A stretch of DNA of 64,000 nucleotides, taken from Paludibacteraceae bacterium. Lineage in GTDB: Bacteria; Bacteroidota; Bacteroidia; Bacteroidales; Paludibacteraceae. Positions within the stretch are counted from its first letter, which is position 1, and every line of letters starts with the position of its first letter. The stretch covers positions 1 through 64,000 of the forward strand of contig JAFYQJ010000010.1 in the NCBI GenBank assembly GCA_017547145.1, read 5' to 3'. The position numbers were made by a program, and so were the translations under genes. Below the pieces are notes generated by a model that was not told where the DNA came from, ran no database searches, and worked only from the letters and a program-made list of their open reading frames with translations. Below are positions 1 through 8,892 of this stretch, one piece after another.

Positions 1-240
1 GCGTCTCCTACAGATGTTATTACTTTAGCTTCTGCTTCTCCAAGTGATGTTATAATATTCCCGGCTGCTTCTCCAGTAGCTCTTATTGCTTCTGGATTTT
101 CTATCATTTTTTCTGCTATTTGTACTCCCGGGTTCTTAGTAACGTTATTAACTGTACTTGCAATAGAAGTAGAGTTGTCAGATATTATTTCGTACTCTTC
201 GTACTCGGTTGGAATAATATTTTGTTTATTTTTTCTCATT
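1..240 (-). CDS. Hypothetical protein, N-terminal 80 residues only
   Basis: The reading frame starts with ATG at 240 and stays open to the left edge of the window, so the C-terminus is missing. The visible 80 residues begin MRKNKQNIIPTEYEEYE. An acidic stretch is followed by a Ser/Thr/Asn-rich segment and then an Ala/Glu-rich segment likely to be helical (GEAAGNIITSLGEAEAK). No signal peptide or membrane span is seen. It starts 17 bases after the stop of the 500-residue membrane protein upstream, so the two are probably one operon and may work together. I do not recognise the family. Confidence 0.6.
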
Positions 241-257
241 TCTTTATACTTTTGTTT

Positions 258-1760
258 CTATAGATTTTGAATACTTCTTTCCTTAAAAAATGTTAGTTCT
301 CTTGCAAGATCTATCATATCTTCTTTTGATAATGTATCATCAGAAAAAAAGACTTTTTTTCTCAAAGGAACGTATGTTTTAATAAACTGATTATTAAATT
401 GAATAATTGATTCCATAACTTCTATTGTTCTTGCAAGTCTTCCACGTCCTTTTAACAAATCTGTCTCAATTCTTGAAATATTTTTCTTAACGCTTTCTTG
501 AATTTCTCTTAATGCAGTTTTGTTAATTTTTGTGTATTTTTCAAATACATTAATACTTTCTTCGAACTTAGATATAGTTTCAAAATAATCTTTTTCAGTG
601 CTTAAATGTTTCGCACTTGCATTTCCTTTATCATATTCCAATAGCTCTACACCTAAATAAATGTTCCTATAAGCCAACAATCTTACTTTTGCTAATGCCT
701 CATTCAAAATCTCTTGTATATCTAAGTTTCTTCTTAATTCAGAAATCATATCATCTTTAATTCCAATAAGTTCTTCTGTTTGCTCGTTAAGTTTAGAAGT
801 TGAAGTATAACTCCAAAAAAGAATTCTTTTACGAGTATCACGCATTTGATTTCTAACTAAATCTTGACTATAATTTCTATTATTACAATTTATCTGCCTT
901 ATTTTAGGTTTCCAATCCAAAACAAATTTCATTTCAGAAGTAGGTACACCACTCAATATCTTGTGTTCTTCTTCATCTTGTCTTAATATGGAAATATCTT
1001 TAATCAACTTCGCTTCTTTTAATTGTTCTTCAAATTGAGCATAAGCATCTTTATTTAATTTGGATTCAGCTCTTAAACTAATCTCATAAAAAGTGTACAT
1101 TTTATGCTCAAACAATAATTCTCTTAAACTTAATCTTTTCTCCTCATCTTTTGCTTTCCTTAGTTTTTTATTAAGACTTTTGAACTTTTTCAAAGCTTTC
1201 TTTCCTCTCTTTTCAGACTTTCTATCAAATATTGCATCTTTTGGAATAGGCATACTTCCTGCAACAGATTTAAGTTTCCAGCATAAATTTCTTCGTCTGC
1301 GTTTTAGATATGGAATAATTATTGTTTTATTTACAACAAAGCAGATTAGAGTTAATATAGCAATGCTTACCAATGCTCCTAATACAACAAGACTAATTCG
1401 TAAATAAGGTATAATAAGATACTTCACAATAAGCATTACTGCATAAGCAATTGTAATACTTGTAAAAGTTATCTTCATTGCTTTACTTTCAGAATAAATA
1501 TTTAATAAGATAAGAATAGCAAATACTATCCATTGGCAAACGTTCCAATAAGGAATCCAAAACCACCAAAGAGTTAATAAAATCCCTGGAACAGCAATAA
1601 TTCCAGATGTTATAAATTCATTATCATTGTTTTTTATGGTATTTATAATCATTACCAAAGAAACGATTAAGCAAATAAGCCCTACTACTACCAAAGCCCA
1701 TTTGAAAAATGTACCGACAGCAGCCCAAAATCCTGCTAATAAAACTGTACTTAGTATCAT
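258..1760 (-). CDS. Membrane protein with long helical cytoplasmic tail, unknown function
   Basis: This is a 500-residue protein. The first ~150 residues hold about four to five hydrophobic spans (for example ALVVVGLICLIVSLVMII, and LVVLGALVSIAILTLICFVV around 125-145). A basic stop-transfer stretch LKRRRRNLCWKLK follows, then ~340 charged, mostly helical residues rich in Lys and Glu, probably coiled coil and cytoplasmic. No enzymatic motif was recognised. The start is fixed by a near-ideal Shine-Dalgarno site 7 bases upstream, which is unusual in this phylum. The next gene begins 17 bases downstream. The pair could be an acquired cassette; similarity to the XpaC/TelA type of membrane-associated helical proteins is only a guess. 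Confidence 0.7.
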   Translation of the reverse strand: MILSTVLLAGFWAAVGTFFKWALVVVGLICLIVSLVMIINTIKNNDNEFITSGIIAVPGILLTLWWFWIPYWNVCQWIVFAILILLNIYSESKAMKITFTSITIAYAVMLIVKYLIIPYLRISLVVLGALVSIAILTLICFVVNKTIIIPYLKRRRRNLCWKLKSVAGSMPIPKDAIFDRKSEKRGKKALKKFKSLNKKLRKAKDEEKRLSLRELLFEHKMYTFYEISLRAESKLNKDAYAQFEEQLKEAKLIKDISILRQDEEEHKILSGVPTSEMKFVLDWKPKIRQINCNNRNYSQDLVRNQMRDTRKRILFWSYTSTSKLNEQTEELIGIKDDMISELRRNLDIQEILNEALAKVRLLAYRNIYLGVELLEYDKGNASAKHLSTEKDYFETISKFEESINVFEKYTKINKTALREIQESVKKNISRIETDLLKGRGRLARTIEVMESIIQFNNQFIKTYVPLRKKVFFSDDTLSKEDMIDLARELTFFKERSIQNL

Positions 1761-1767
1761 ATTATTT

Positions 1768-1777
1768 CCTCCTTTCT
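1768..1777 (-). promoter_or_regulatory. Strong Shine-Dalgarno site, atypical for Bacteroidetes
   Basis: On the minus strand the bases AGAAAGGAGG lie 7 bases before the ATG at 1760. This matches the 16S anti-Shine-Dalgarno tail over ten bases. Most other genes in this window show only A/T-rich leaders. It decides the start of the 500-residue protein and suggests unusual translational control or foreign origin. Confidence 0.8.
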
Positions 1778-2009
1778 TTTCGTTTTATTTATTTTTTTGA
1801 TTTAATTTGTAATAAGATGATTGTTAATATCAGTTAATTTTTTTTTTACTCTTTCTTCCAATTCTATGTACTTTTTAAATTTTCTCTCATTGTTTAAGAA
1901 AAACATATATTCTTGTTGATATTTTAAACAATTCCCTATACATTTCTCTTTCTTCCTTTAAAATCTCACTTTGCAAATAAAATATAAAATTTTCACTCAA
2001 ATGTTATTT

Positions 2010-2267
2010 TTATGTGGCGGATGTCGCTTCATTTTTGTAGCCATTTTTGCCACTTTTTTTTGAATTTTGGCAATAGTATTCGAAGAGATTCTTGTTAAGG
2101 ATTTCGGAAATTCTCTGCAAAAGGGCAGTGTCAATCGACTCTTTTTTAAAAAGTTTGTAAGCCGTAGTTCGGTCGCAGGGTAGTTGGCCTGCAAACCACT
2201 TAACCGAGCGGCCTTGTTCTCTCAAGGTTTTTCTGATAATTTTACCAATATGAATATGTGTCTCCAT
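2010..2267 (-). CDS. Small helix-turn-helix DNA-binding protein
   Basis: An 85-residue protein. Residues ~8-62 read as a Cro/C1 (XRE)-like helix-turn-helix: IGKIIRKTLREQGRSVKWFA, then a recognition-helix-like segment DRTTAYKLFKKESID, then LLQRISEILNKNLFEYY. The tail is Lys/Ser-rich and low in complexity. It probably binds DNA as a small regulator; the target is unknown. The ATG directly follows the T-run of an intrinsic terminator, so expression should need readthrough of the structured region upstream. The downstream genes (500-residue membrane protein and partner) lie ~250 bases away on the same strand, and whether they share a transcript is unclear. Confidence 0.75.
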   Translation of the reverse strand: METHIHIGKIIRKTLREQGRSVKWFAGQLPCDRTTAYKLFKKESIDTALLQRISEILNKNLFEYYCQNSKKSGKNGYKNEATSAT

Positions 2268-2302
2268 AAAAAAAGAGGATTTATGCTTTTTGCATATTCC
2301 TC
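2268..2302 (-). terminator. Intrinsic terminator abutting the HTH start codon
   Basis: On the minus strand an 11-base arm GAGGAATATGC, loop AAAAA and arm GCATAAATCCTC are followed by seven T. The last T of the run is the base just before the ATG of the HTH gene at 2267. It is either the 3' end of the RNA encoded at 2303-2560 or an attenuator controlling the HTH gene. Confidence 0.75.
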
Positions 2303-2560
2303 CAAAAGAAGGCTCTCACAAAGCCCTGCGAACAAAGAATAAAGCAAACCAGCATACATCCCCTATACAGGAATGCATACCAACAATGCTCATCGTCGTT
2401 CTGGCTAATAAATTTGTGAGATTTACTTCTGGACGAAAATGCTTGTTGATTCCAAATCAATTCAATAAAAGTCCTCCGACTTTTTGTCTTTGTAAAAGTA
2501 TAAATAAAATTTGGGAAGTCTTTCATTGTTCGCTGAGATTTTTTGCAAAGAAACAATCTC
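2268..2560 (-). ncRNA. Candidate structured RNA or attenuated leader
   Basis: Read on the minus strand, this ~290-nt stretch contains nested complementary segments (plus coordinates given). Hairpin 2535-2540/2555-2560 (GAGATT/AATCTC). Long-range stem 2522-2533 with 2328-2339 (12 positions, one mismatch) enclosing three further hairpins: 2467-2473/2478-2484 (7 bp, loop of four); a nested arm pairing 2441-2448 with 2381-2389, 2432-2436 with 2393-2397 and 2421-2426 with 2408-2413; and 2352-2380, an 11-bp stem with G-U pairs and one bulge. Outside the long stem come 2309-2314/2322-2327 and the terminator 2268-2302. Several G-U pairs form only in the minus-strand sense. It does not show the signatures I know for RNase P RNA or tmRNA. 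ORFs run across it on both strands but look like shadows. The promoter was not located. Confidence 0.5.
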
Positions 2561-2626
2561 AAACGAATGCAATCAAGTTCTTATTGGTTCTTATTTTTTT
2601 TTGAGAGCAGATTCCACCGAAAAATG

Positions 2627-3934
2627 TCAAAAAAGAGTCTTTTTTAAGGCATCGTATTCTTCCTTTGACATTCGGCTGTTGCGATATTCTTCCTCGTACG
2701 AAGGTAGGTCTCCGTACATCAAAAATATTTGTTTTGGTCCTATATTTTCTCGGTAATAGAGTTGATATAGCGTTTCGTATTCTTTCTGACTCTCAATGGT
2801 TTGAGGTAGGCATTCGTAGAAAAATGTGCCAAGATAGTCTATTTTTTCGTTAAGATTTTTTTTGAAATATTTATAACAAACTTCGCGGTATTTGTAGTGT
2901 CCGTTTTTGATGTTGTTCTCGTGCTGGGTTATCGTTTTTTCAAATTTTGCTTTCACTTTTTCAAAAGCTATTCTTCCCTCCACTATTTTGGCTTTTTCTA
3001 TATCGATGCTGTCTTTTAATTTTTGCAATGCAGCATTTGCAGTTCTCATGCTGTCGAGTTCTTGTTGTAGCTTAGATGTACTTTGTTTTGTTTCTGCTAT
3101 TGTTTGCTTGTTGTGTTGTAACTCTTCAGTAAATACGAAAATTATAGAACTTATTAGCACGAAGAGCAAAAAAAGTGCTATTCCGTAATGTGTAAGCCAA
3201 TCGTTTTGTTTAATAGCTTTTTGAATGTCTGCTACGCTTTGGTATCTTTTTTCTCGATTGTGTTGACAGCATTTTGCCTTTATGCTGCGATATTTGTTTG
3301 GGAATATGGTGTCGATGATTTTTCCCAACGCATAAATATCGGCACGAAGGTCGATAGTCAAATCATTTTGCAGTTGTTCGGGTGCTGCAAATCCATTAGT
3401 ACAGCCAAGGTTTTTGTTCGTGTAGTAAGCGTCGTTGTCCGATAGTCCAAAATCGATTATTTTTACATGGGTCCCGTTGTTTGTTATTAAAATATTGTTC
3501 GGCTTTAAGTCTTGGTGAACAATTTGGCAATGATGAATATAATCAACAGCGTTCAGAAGTTCATATAAGACTTTTCTACGTAGCTTTTTCGATGGCTTTT
3601 CTTGCAAAAATTCTTGAAGATTTCTGCCATCGACATATTCCATTACAATGCAAAGACCAATTCCATCTATTCGCTCCAAAGTCCAGCATTGTACTATTTC
3701 GTTGCTGTTCAATTTGTTGAACAAATCAAATTCTCTTTTCAGCAAATGCTCGTTACGAGCAATGCTTCCTTCCAAAGTTTTTACTCCTTTCAAGACAAAC
3801 CATTTTCCAGCTTTTTTTGCACGATATATGATGTTTCGTCCTGTTGCATTCAACACTTCTATATCGTAAAATGCATTTGGAGAAACCTCAAAATCTTCAG
3901 TAATGGGAGTTGATGTAGGAATGAATCTTTTCAT
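2627..3934 (-). CDS. Membrane-anchored eukaryotic-type Ser/Thr protein kinase
   Basis: A 435-residue protein. Residues ~20-240 form a Hanks-type kinase domain: ATP-binding Lys in KWFVLKG (~49), catalytic loop HQDLKPNN (140-147), DFGLSD (161-166) and an activation segment ending GFAAPEQ. The usual Gly-rich loop is poorly conserved (LNATGRNIIYRA), and the catalytic loop has HQD instead of HRD. One membrane span lies at ~251-268, followed by a Gln/Lys-rich coiled coil (~275-350) and a polar C-terminal part, presumably the sensing or docking region. A TACCTTTG box ends 4 bases before the ATG, so the mRNA may be leaderless. It is divergent from the putative DNA-binding gene at 4014, which could be a target. 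Confidence 0.85.
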   Translation of the reverse strand: MKRFIPTSTPITEDFEVSPNAFYDIEVLNATGRNIIYRAKKAGKWFVLKGVKTLEGSIARNEHLLKREFDLFNKLNSNEIVQCWTLERIDGIGLCIVMEYVDGRNLQEFLQEKPSKKLRRKVLYELLNAVDYIHHCQIVHQDLKPNNILITNNGTHVKIIDFGLSDNDAYYTNKNLGCTNGFAAPEQLQNDLTIDLRADIYALGKIIDTIFPNKYRSIKAKCCQHNREKRYQSVADIQKAIKQNDWLTHYGIALFLLFVLISSIIFVFTEELQHNKQTIAETKQSTSKLQQELDSMRTANAALQKLKDSIDIEKAKIVEGRIAFEKVKAKFEKTITQHENNIKNGHYKYREVCYKYFKKNLNEKIDYLGTFFYECLPQTIESQKEYETLYQLYYRENIGPKQIFLMYGDLPSYEEEYRNSRMSKEEYDALKKTLF

Positions 3935-3938
3935 ACGG

Positions 3939-3989
3939 CAAAGGTACTTTTTTTACGAAGAATATTATCATTTTAAAAACGTATCTTTG
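3939..3989. promoter_or_regulatory. Divergent promoter region
   Basis: On the minus strand TACCTTTG occupies 3946-3939, just upstream of the kinase ATG at 3934. On the plus strand TATCTTTG lies at 3982-3989, 24 bases upstream of the ATG at 4014. Both match the Bacteroidetes -7 consensus TAnnTTTG. Clear TTTG -33 elements are not seen. Confidence 0.6.
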
Positions 3990-4013
3990 TCATAAATTTA
4001 ATTGTAAAAAGAA

Positions 4014-4589
4014 ATGAAAACCAAGATCAATATTCATCAACCAGAAATTACGATTCTTCGTCGTCGGATTGAAGAAGTTTTTGGGCGAGCAGTTGTAGCT
4101 CCGAAAGATTATGAAGAATTGAGCGATGCACTAAAAAACAAAGTCTCTTCGCATACAATTAAGCGTCTTTTCGGGTATATAAAAAGCTATGATTTAATTC
4201 GTTCCAGTACGCTCAACATTCTTGCTGAATATGCAGGTTACGCCTCTTGGAACGATTTCTTGCAAGTTCTACAACGCAACAGCAAGGTAGAAAGCACCGA
4301 ATTGCATCAAGAAATCATTAAATCAGATGATTTGTCGGCAGGCAACATTGTCGATATTGCTTGGCTCCCAGATAGAGTATGCCGTCTCCGTTATCTTGGC
4401 GATTATCAGTACGAAGTGGTTGAGGCAAAAAACTCTAAACTCAAGGTTGGGAATACATTTTCTTGCCGAATGTTCATCAAAGGAGAGACTCTTTATGTAG
4501 ATAACCTGAAGCAAGAAGCAATCACCCACTCGGCTTATGCCATAGGTTTAGATAACGGACTAACATCAGTTTGTGTTCTTAAACTATAA
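4014..4589 (+). CDS. Predicted DNA-binding regulator, Bacteroidetes-specific family
   Basis: A 191-residue protein. The N-terminal ~85 residues have a helical pattern seen in a common Bacteroidetes family: LRRRIEEVFGR, a region KNKVSSHTIKRLFGYIK that reads like a recognition helix (S-x-x-T-I-K-R-L-x-G), and STLNILAEYAGYASWNDF. The C-terminal half (~100-190) is mostly beta-strand and may be a small barrel or ligand domain. There are no catalytic motifs. It is divergently transcribed from a Ser/Thr kinase with 79 bases between start codons, so a kinase-regulator pair is a reasonable inference, but nothing in the sequence proves phosphorylation. Confidence 0.6.
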   Translation: MKTKINIHQPEITILRRRIEEVFGRAVVAPKDYEELSDALKNKVSSHTIKRLFGYIKSYDLIRSSTLNILAEYAGYASWNDFLQVLQRNSKVESTELHQEIIKSDDLSAGNIVDIAWLPDRVCRLRYLGDYQYEVVEAKNSKLKVGNTFSCRMFIKGETLYVDNLKQEAITHSAYAIGLDNGLTSVCVLKL

Positions 4590-4650
4590 CCTTTTTATTA
4601 TAAATTTTTCACCTATTTAGAGCAAGTAAATCTTCTAATGTATTTTTTGA

Positions 4651-4687
4651 GCAAAGATAGAAACTCATGAAAAAATCCTATCTTTGC
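4651..4687. promoter_or_regulatory. Inverted repeat carrying two opposed -7 boxes, secA promoter
   Basis: The arms GCAAAGATAG (4651-4660) and CTATCTTTGC (4678-4687) are perfect 10-base complements. Each arm contains TATCTTTG: plus strand 4679-4686, 40 bases before the secA ATG, and minus strand 4659-4652. The plus-strand box probably drives secA. The minus one would give an antisense transcript into the preceding gene, or the repeat may be an operator or hairpin. Confidence 0.5.
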
Positions 4688-4725
4688 GAAATTATTGTTG
4701 TAGTAAAAAATATATAAATTGAGAT

Positions 4726-7700
4726 ATGGGATTTAACGAGTTTTTAAGTAAGATTTTTGGGAATAAATCGCAACGAGATTTAAAAGAGATTATGCCTTTC
4801 ATTGATAAAATAAAGGCCGTAGAACCTAGCATCCAAGCTTTGGATAATGATGGTTTGCGTAATTTAACAGCGGATATTAAAAAACAAATAGCCGCATACG
4901 TTGCTCCAGAACGCAAGAAAGTAGAAGATTTGCGTCAGAAAATAGAAGAGACCGAGATAGAAAAACGTGAAGCTATTTATGAAGAAATAGACAAACTTGA
5001 AAAGCAAATTACGGATAAATACGAAGTTATTTTGGACGAAAAACTTCCCGAAGCATTTGCTATCATCAAAGAAACAGCACGCCGTTTTAAGGACAACGAA
5101 GAGATTGAAGTTACTGCAAACGACTTTGACCGTAACCTAGCTGCAACGTTTGATTTTGTTGAGATAGATGGCGATAAAGCCTATTACAAAAACGAATGGA
5201 TGGCAGGAGGTAATCTTGTGCGTTGGGATATGGCACACTACGATGTTCAGTTGATTGGTGGTGTGGTGTTGCACAAGGGAAAAATTGCCGAAATGGCTAC
5301 AGGTGAAGGAAAAACGCTTGTGGCAACGTTGCCAGTTTTCCTCAATGCTCTTACCGGAAATGGTGTTCACGTAGTTACGGTGAACGACTATCTTTCAAAA
5401 CGTGACTCCGAATGGATGGGGCCGCTTTATATGTTCCACGGACTTTCGGTAGATTGTATCGACAAGCATCGCCCAAATTCTGAAGAACGTCGCAAGGCCT
5501 ACAATGCAGATATTACATTCGGTACAAATAACGAATTTGGTTTCGACTATTTGCGCGACAATATGGCAATCGACCCGTTGGATTTGGTGCAACGCTCACA
5601 CAATTACGCTATTGTCGATGAGGTGGACTCGGTTTTGATTGACGATGCTCGTACGCCATTGATTATTTCAGGACCCGTGCCAAGAGGCGAAGATCAAATG
5701 TTTGAAGAATATCGCTCAAAAGTTGAATTCTTGGTAAAACAACAATCTGATTTGGCAACCAAACTTCTTGCCGAAGCACGTCAAAAAATAAATTCAGAGG
5801 ACAAAAAATTGCAAGAAGAAGGAGCATTGGCACTTTTCCGTTCGTACAAAGCAATGCCTAAAAACAAACCGCTTATCAAATTTCTCAGCGAACAAGGCAT
5901 TAAGCAAACATTGATAAAAACAGAAGAGTTCTATATGCAAGAGAACAACAAAAATATGCATATAGCAACTGATCCTCTTTACTTTGTTATCGACGAAAAA
6001 CACAACAGCATTGAGCTTACCGACAAAGGTATCGATACGTTGACAGGCACAACTGAAGATTCACAATTCTTTGTTTTGCCCGACGTTGGTTCCGAAATTG
6101 CAGAATTGGAAAAAGACACAACATTGTCAGCCGAAGAACGTCAAGCAAAAAAAGACGAACTTTTGCAAAACTATTCGCTAAAATCCGAACGTGTTCATAC
6201 TGTAAATCAATTGCTTAAAGCATATACATTGTTTATGAAAGATGATGAATATGTGGTAGTTGACAATCAAGTAAAAATCGTTGACGAACAAACCGGTCGT
6301 ATAATGGAAGGTCGTCGCTATTCCGATGGTTTGCATCAAGCAATAGAAGCAAAAGAGCGAGTAAAAGTAGAGGCTGCAACGCAAACTTTTGCTACCATCA
6401 CGCTTCAAAACTACTTCCGTATGTACCACAAACTATCTGGTATGACGGGTACTGCCGAAACAGAAGCAGGCGAATTTTGGAACATCTATAAACTCGATGT
6501 AGTAGTTATCCCAACCAATAAACCTATTGCACGTCTCGATTTAGACGATAGAGTATATCGCACAAAACGTGAAAAATACAATGCCGTAATCGAAGAAGTT
6601 GTAGAAATGGTTTTGCAAGGTCGTCCAGTGCTGGTAGGTACTACTTCTGTAGAAATATCTGAACTTTTGAGCCGAATGCTTACAATGCGAAAAATAAAAC
6701 ACAACGTATTGAATGCTAAATTGCACCAACGAGAAGCAGAAATTGTGGCAGAAGCAGGACGTGCAGGAACGGTAACCATTGCAACAAACATGGCAGGTCG
6801 TGGTACTGACATTAAGCTTACGCCTGAGGTTAAAGAGGCAGGCGGTTTGGCTATTATTGGTACGGAACGCCATGAAAGCCGTCGTGTCGATCGACAGTTG
6901 CGTGGACGTGCTGGTCGTCAGGGCGACCCGGGTTCTTCTGTTTTCTTCGTTTCGCTCGAAGACGATTTGATGCGTCTTTTTGGTTCGGAACGTATTGCAA
7001 GCGTGATGGATAGATTGGGATTTGAAGAAGGAGAAGTGATTCAACATTCAATGATTTCCAAATCGATAGAACGAGCACAGAAAAAAGTAGAAGAAAATAA
7101 CTTTGGTATCCGTAAACGTTTGCTCGAATATGACGACGTGATGAACTCACAACGTGAAGTAATTTACAAAAAACGTCGCCATGCCTTGATGGGCGAACGT
7201 ATTGGTGTTGATATTGCCAACATGATTTATGACATATCAGATGCTGTGGTAGAGAACGCTCAAAGCATGAGAAGTTTTGATTATTTATCGGCTGATTTGA
7301 TGTCAATTTTTGCAACAAATGTTCCTTTCAGCGAAGCAGATTTAATGGCAAAGAAAACATTGCAACTTTCCGACGAAGTTGCTCAACATGCGTTTGATGC
7401 GTTCCGTAGAAAATCAGAAAGAATAGCGCAAGTGGCATATCCAGTCATTAAACAAGTTTATGAAAATCAAGGTCATCAGTACGATAATATTTTAATCCCA
7501 ATTACTGATGGCAAGAGAATGTACAACATTCCTGTAAATCTCAAAAAAGCTTACGAAACTGAAGGCAAGGAGATAGTGAAAGCTTTTGAAAAGAAAATGT
7601 TGTTATTTGCTATTGATGAAGAGTGGAAGGAGCATTTGCGTGAGTTGGACGAATTACGTCATTCGGTGCAAAATGCAACATACGAACAAAAAGATCCTTT

Positions 7701-8016
7701 GTTGATTTATAAACTTGAGTCGTACGATTTATTCCGTGCGATGGTTGAACAAGTCAATCGTAAGAGTATTTCTATATTGATGCGTGGACAAATTCCTGTA
7801 AAAGAGACAACTCAAGTTCATGCAGCAGAGCAAAGTCGTTCGGATTATAGTCGCTATCGCATACAGAAAGATGAATTCCAAAGAAACGATCCGTCGAAGC
7901 AAGATACACGCGAGAAACAACGTACAGAACCTATTCGTGCTGAAAAAACAGTAGGTAGAAACGAACCTTGTCCTTGCGGAAGTGGAAAGAAATACAAAAA
8001 TTGTCACGGAAAATAA
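4726..8016 (+). CDS. secA: Preprotein translocase ATPase SecA
   Basis: SecA, 1096 residues: the ATPase motor that pushes unfolded preproteins through SecYEG at the inner membrane. Visible motifs are Walker A MATGEGKT, the DEAD-like motif [15 protein letters not shown], the second helicase domain with [12 protein letters not shown] and [14 protein letters not shown], and the C-terminal zinc-binding tail [14 protein letters not shown]. It is about 200 residues longer than E. coli SecA. Extra sequence sits between the start and the ATPase core (a Glu/Lys-rich helix ~60-100) and inside the first nucleotide-binding/preprotein-binding region (~335-470), as is usual for Bacteroidetes. lgt follows after 6 bases. 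Confidence 0.98.
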   Translation: MGFNEFLSKIFGNKSQRDLKEIMPFIDKIKAVEPSIQALDNDGLRNLTADIKKQIAAYVAPERKKVEDLRQKIEETEIEKREAIYEEIDKLEKQITDKYEVILDEKLPEAFAIIKETARRFKDNEEIEVTANDFDRNLAATFDFVEIDGDKAYYKNEWMAGGNLVRWDMAHYDVQLIGGVVLHKGKIAEMATGEGKTLVATLPVFLNALTGNGVHVVTVNDYLSKRDSEWMGPLYMFHGLSVDCIDKHRPNSEERRKAYNADITFGTNNEFGFDYLRDNMAIDPLDLVQRSHNYAIVDEVDSVLIDDARTPLIISGPVPRGEDQMFEEYRSKVEFLVKQQSDLATKLLAEARQKINSEDKKLQEEGALALFRSYKAMPKNKPLIKFLSEQGIKQTLIKTEEFYMQENNKNMHIATDPLYFVIDEKHNSIELTDKGIDTLTGTTEDSQFFVLPDVGSEIAELEKDTTLSAEERQAKKDELLQNYSLKSERVHTVNQLLKAYTLFMKDDEYVVVDNQVKIVDEQTGRIMEGRRYSDGLHQAIEAKERVKVEAATQTFATITLQNYFRMYHKLSGMTGTAETEAGEFWNIYKLDVVVIPTNKPIARLDLDDRVYRTKREKYNAVIEEVVEMVLQGRPVLVGTTSVEISELLSRMLTMRKIKHNVLNAKLHQREAEIVAEAGRAGTVTIATNMAGRGTDIKLTPEVKEAGGLAIIGTERHESRRVDRQLRGRAGRQGDPGSSVFFVSLEDDLMRLFGSERIASVMDRLGFEEGEVIQHSMISKSIERAQKKVEENNFGIRKRLLEYDDVMNSQREVIYKKRRHALMGERIGVDIANMIYDISDAVVENAQSMRSFDYLSADLMSIFATNVPFSEADLMAKKTLQLSDEVAQHAFDAFRRKSERIAQVAYPVIKQVYENQGHQYDNILIPITDGKRMYNIPVNLKKAYETEGKEIVKAFEKKMLLFAIDEEWKEHLRELDELRHSVQNATYEQKDPLLIYKLESYDLFRAMVEQVNRKSISILMRGQIPVKETTQVHAAEQSRSDYSRYRIQKDEFQRNDPSKQDTREKQRTEPIRAEKTVGRNEPCPCGSGKKYKNCHGK

Positions 8017-8022
8017 TATTTT

Positions 8023-8892
8023 ATGTTGCAATACATTGTTTGGGACGTAGATCCTGTTTGTTTTTCGTTAGGACCACTTACAGTTCGTTGGTATGGTGTG
8101 ATGTGGGCATTGGGTATTTGGCTTGTTCTTTTTATTATGGGTAAAATTTATAAAAAAGAACAAATTGCTGAGCCATTGCTTGATAAATTGTTTATGTATG
8201 TACTTCTTGGAGCTGTGATTGGTGCTCGTTTGGGACATTGTTTATTTTATGAATGGCATTTACTTGAAAATCCAGTTGAATTTCTTGGTATTACATTCAA
8301 TTATGGTAATGAATATTTGTTAAAACCTTGGAAACTTATTGCCATTTGGGAAGGAGGGCTAGCAAGTCATGGAGGTGCGATTGGCATATTGTTGGCAGTT
8401 TGGTTGTATAATAAAAAGTGGTTGAAACGAGGTTTTGTTTGGTTGTTAGATCGTTTAATCATAGGAATTGCTCTTTGTGGTGCATGTATTCGGTTTGGCA
8501 ATTTAATGAATTCTGAAATATTTGGTTTCCCGACATCATTGCCATGGGGATTTATGTTTGTTCGTTCGTTCGAATGGCAAACATTATATGCTGGTCAAGC
8601 ATGTCATCCTACTCAAATTTATGAAATGATTTATTGTCTTGTAACATTTATTGTTTGTGGATTATTGTATAAAAAATATGATGCAGGTAAAAAAGTAGGA
8701 TTGTTGTTGGGCATATTTTGGATAGGGATATTTGGGACACGCTTCGTTCTTGAGTTTATTAAAAATAATCAAGAAGCATTTGAATCTTCGTTCATATTAA
8801 ATATGGGGCAATTGCTTAGTTTACCATTTATTGTTTGGGGTATTTATTTGATAATAAATGCTTTTGTAAAAAAGCAAAATATAATACAATGA
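8023..8892 (+). CDS. lgt: Prolipoprotein diacylglyceryl transferase
   Basis: Lgt, 289 residues, is an inner-membrane enzyme that transfers diacylglycerol from phosphatidylglycerol to the lipobox cysteine of prolipoproteins. About seven hydrophobic spans are visible. Family motifs include HGGAIG (~116-121) and the region IRFGNLMNSEIFG with the conserved Arg, Asn and Glu; FGTRFVLEFIK near the end is also typical. It lies 6 bases after secA and its TGA overlaps the ATG of the next gene (ATGA), so secA-lgt-argF' are likely co-transcribed. This links two export steps, secretion and lipoprotein maturation. Confidence 0.97.
   Translation: MLQYIVWDVDPVCFSLGPLTVRWYGVMWALGIWLVLFIMGKIYKKEQIAEPLLDKLFMYVLLGAVIGARLGHCLFYEWHLLENPVEFLGITFNYGNEYLLKPWKLIAIWEGGLASHGGAIGILLAVWLYNKKWLKRGFVWLLDRLIIGIALCGACIRFGNLMNSEIFGFPTSLPWGFMFVRSFEWQTLYAGQACHPTQIYEMIYCLVTFIVCGLLYKKYDAGKKVGLLLGIFWIGIFGTRFVLEFIKNNQEAFESSFILNMGQLLSLPFIVWGIYLIINAFVKKQNIIQ

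Noticed and set aside
1802-1906. A 34-codon minus-strand ORF, Lys/Asn-rich, between the SD site and the HTH gene
   Set aside because: It is short, reads the A-rich strand of an A/T-rich gap, has no ribosome-binding site and resembles no known peptide. It is compatible with chance.
2281-2604. ORFs of 93 codons (minus) and 104 codons (plus) across the same 300 bases
   Set aside because: Both overlap the nested stems, contain many rare Cys/Phe/Trp combinations and lack start context. The base-pairing pattern explains the region better.
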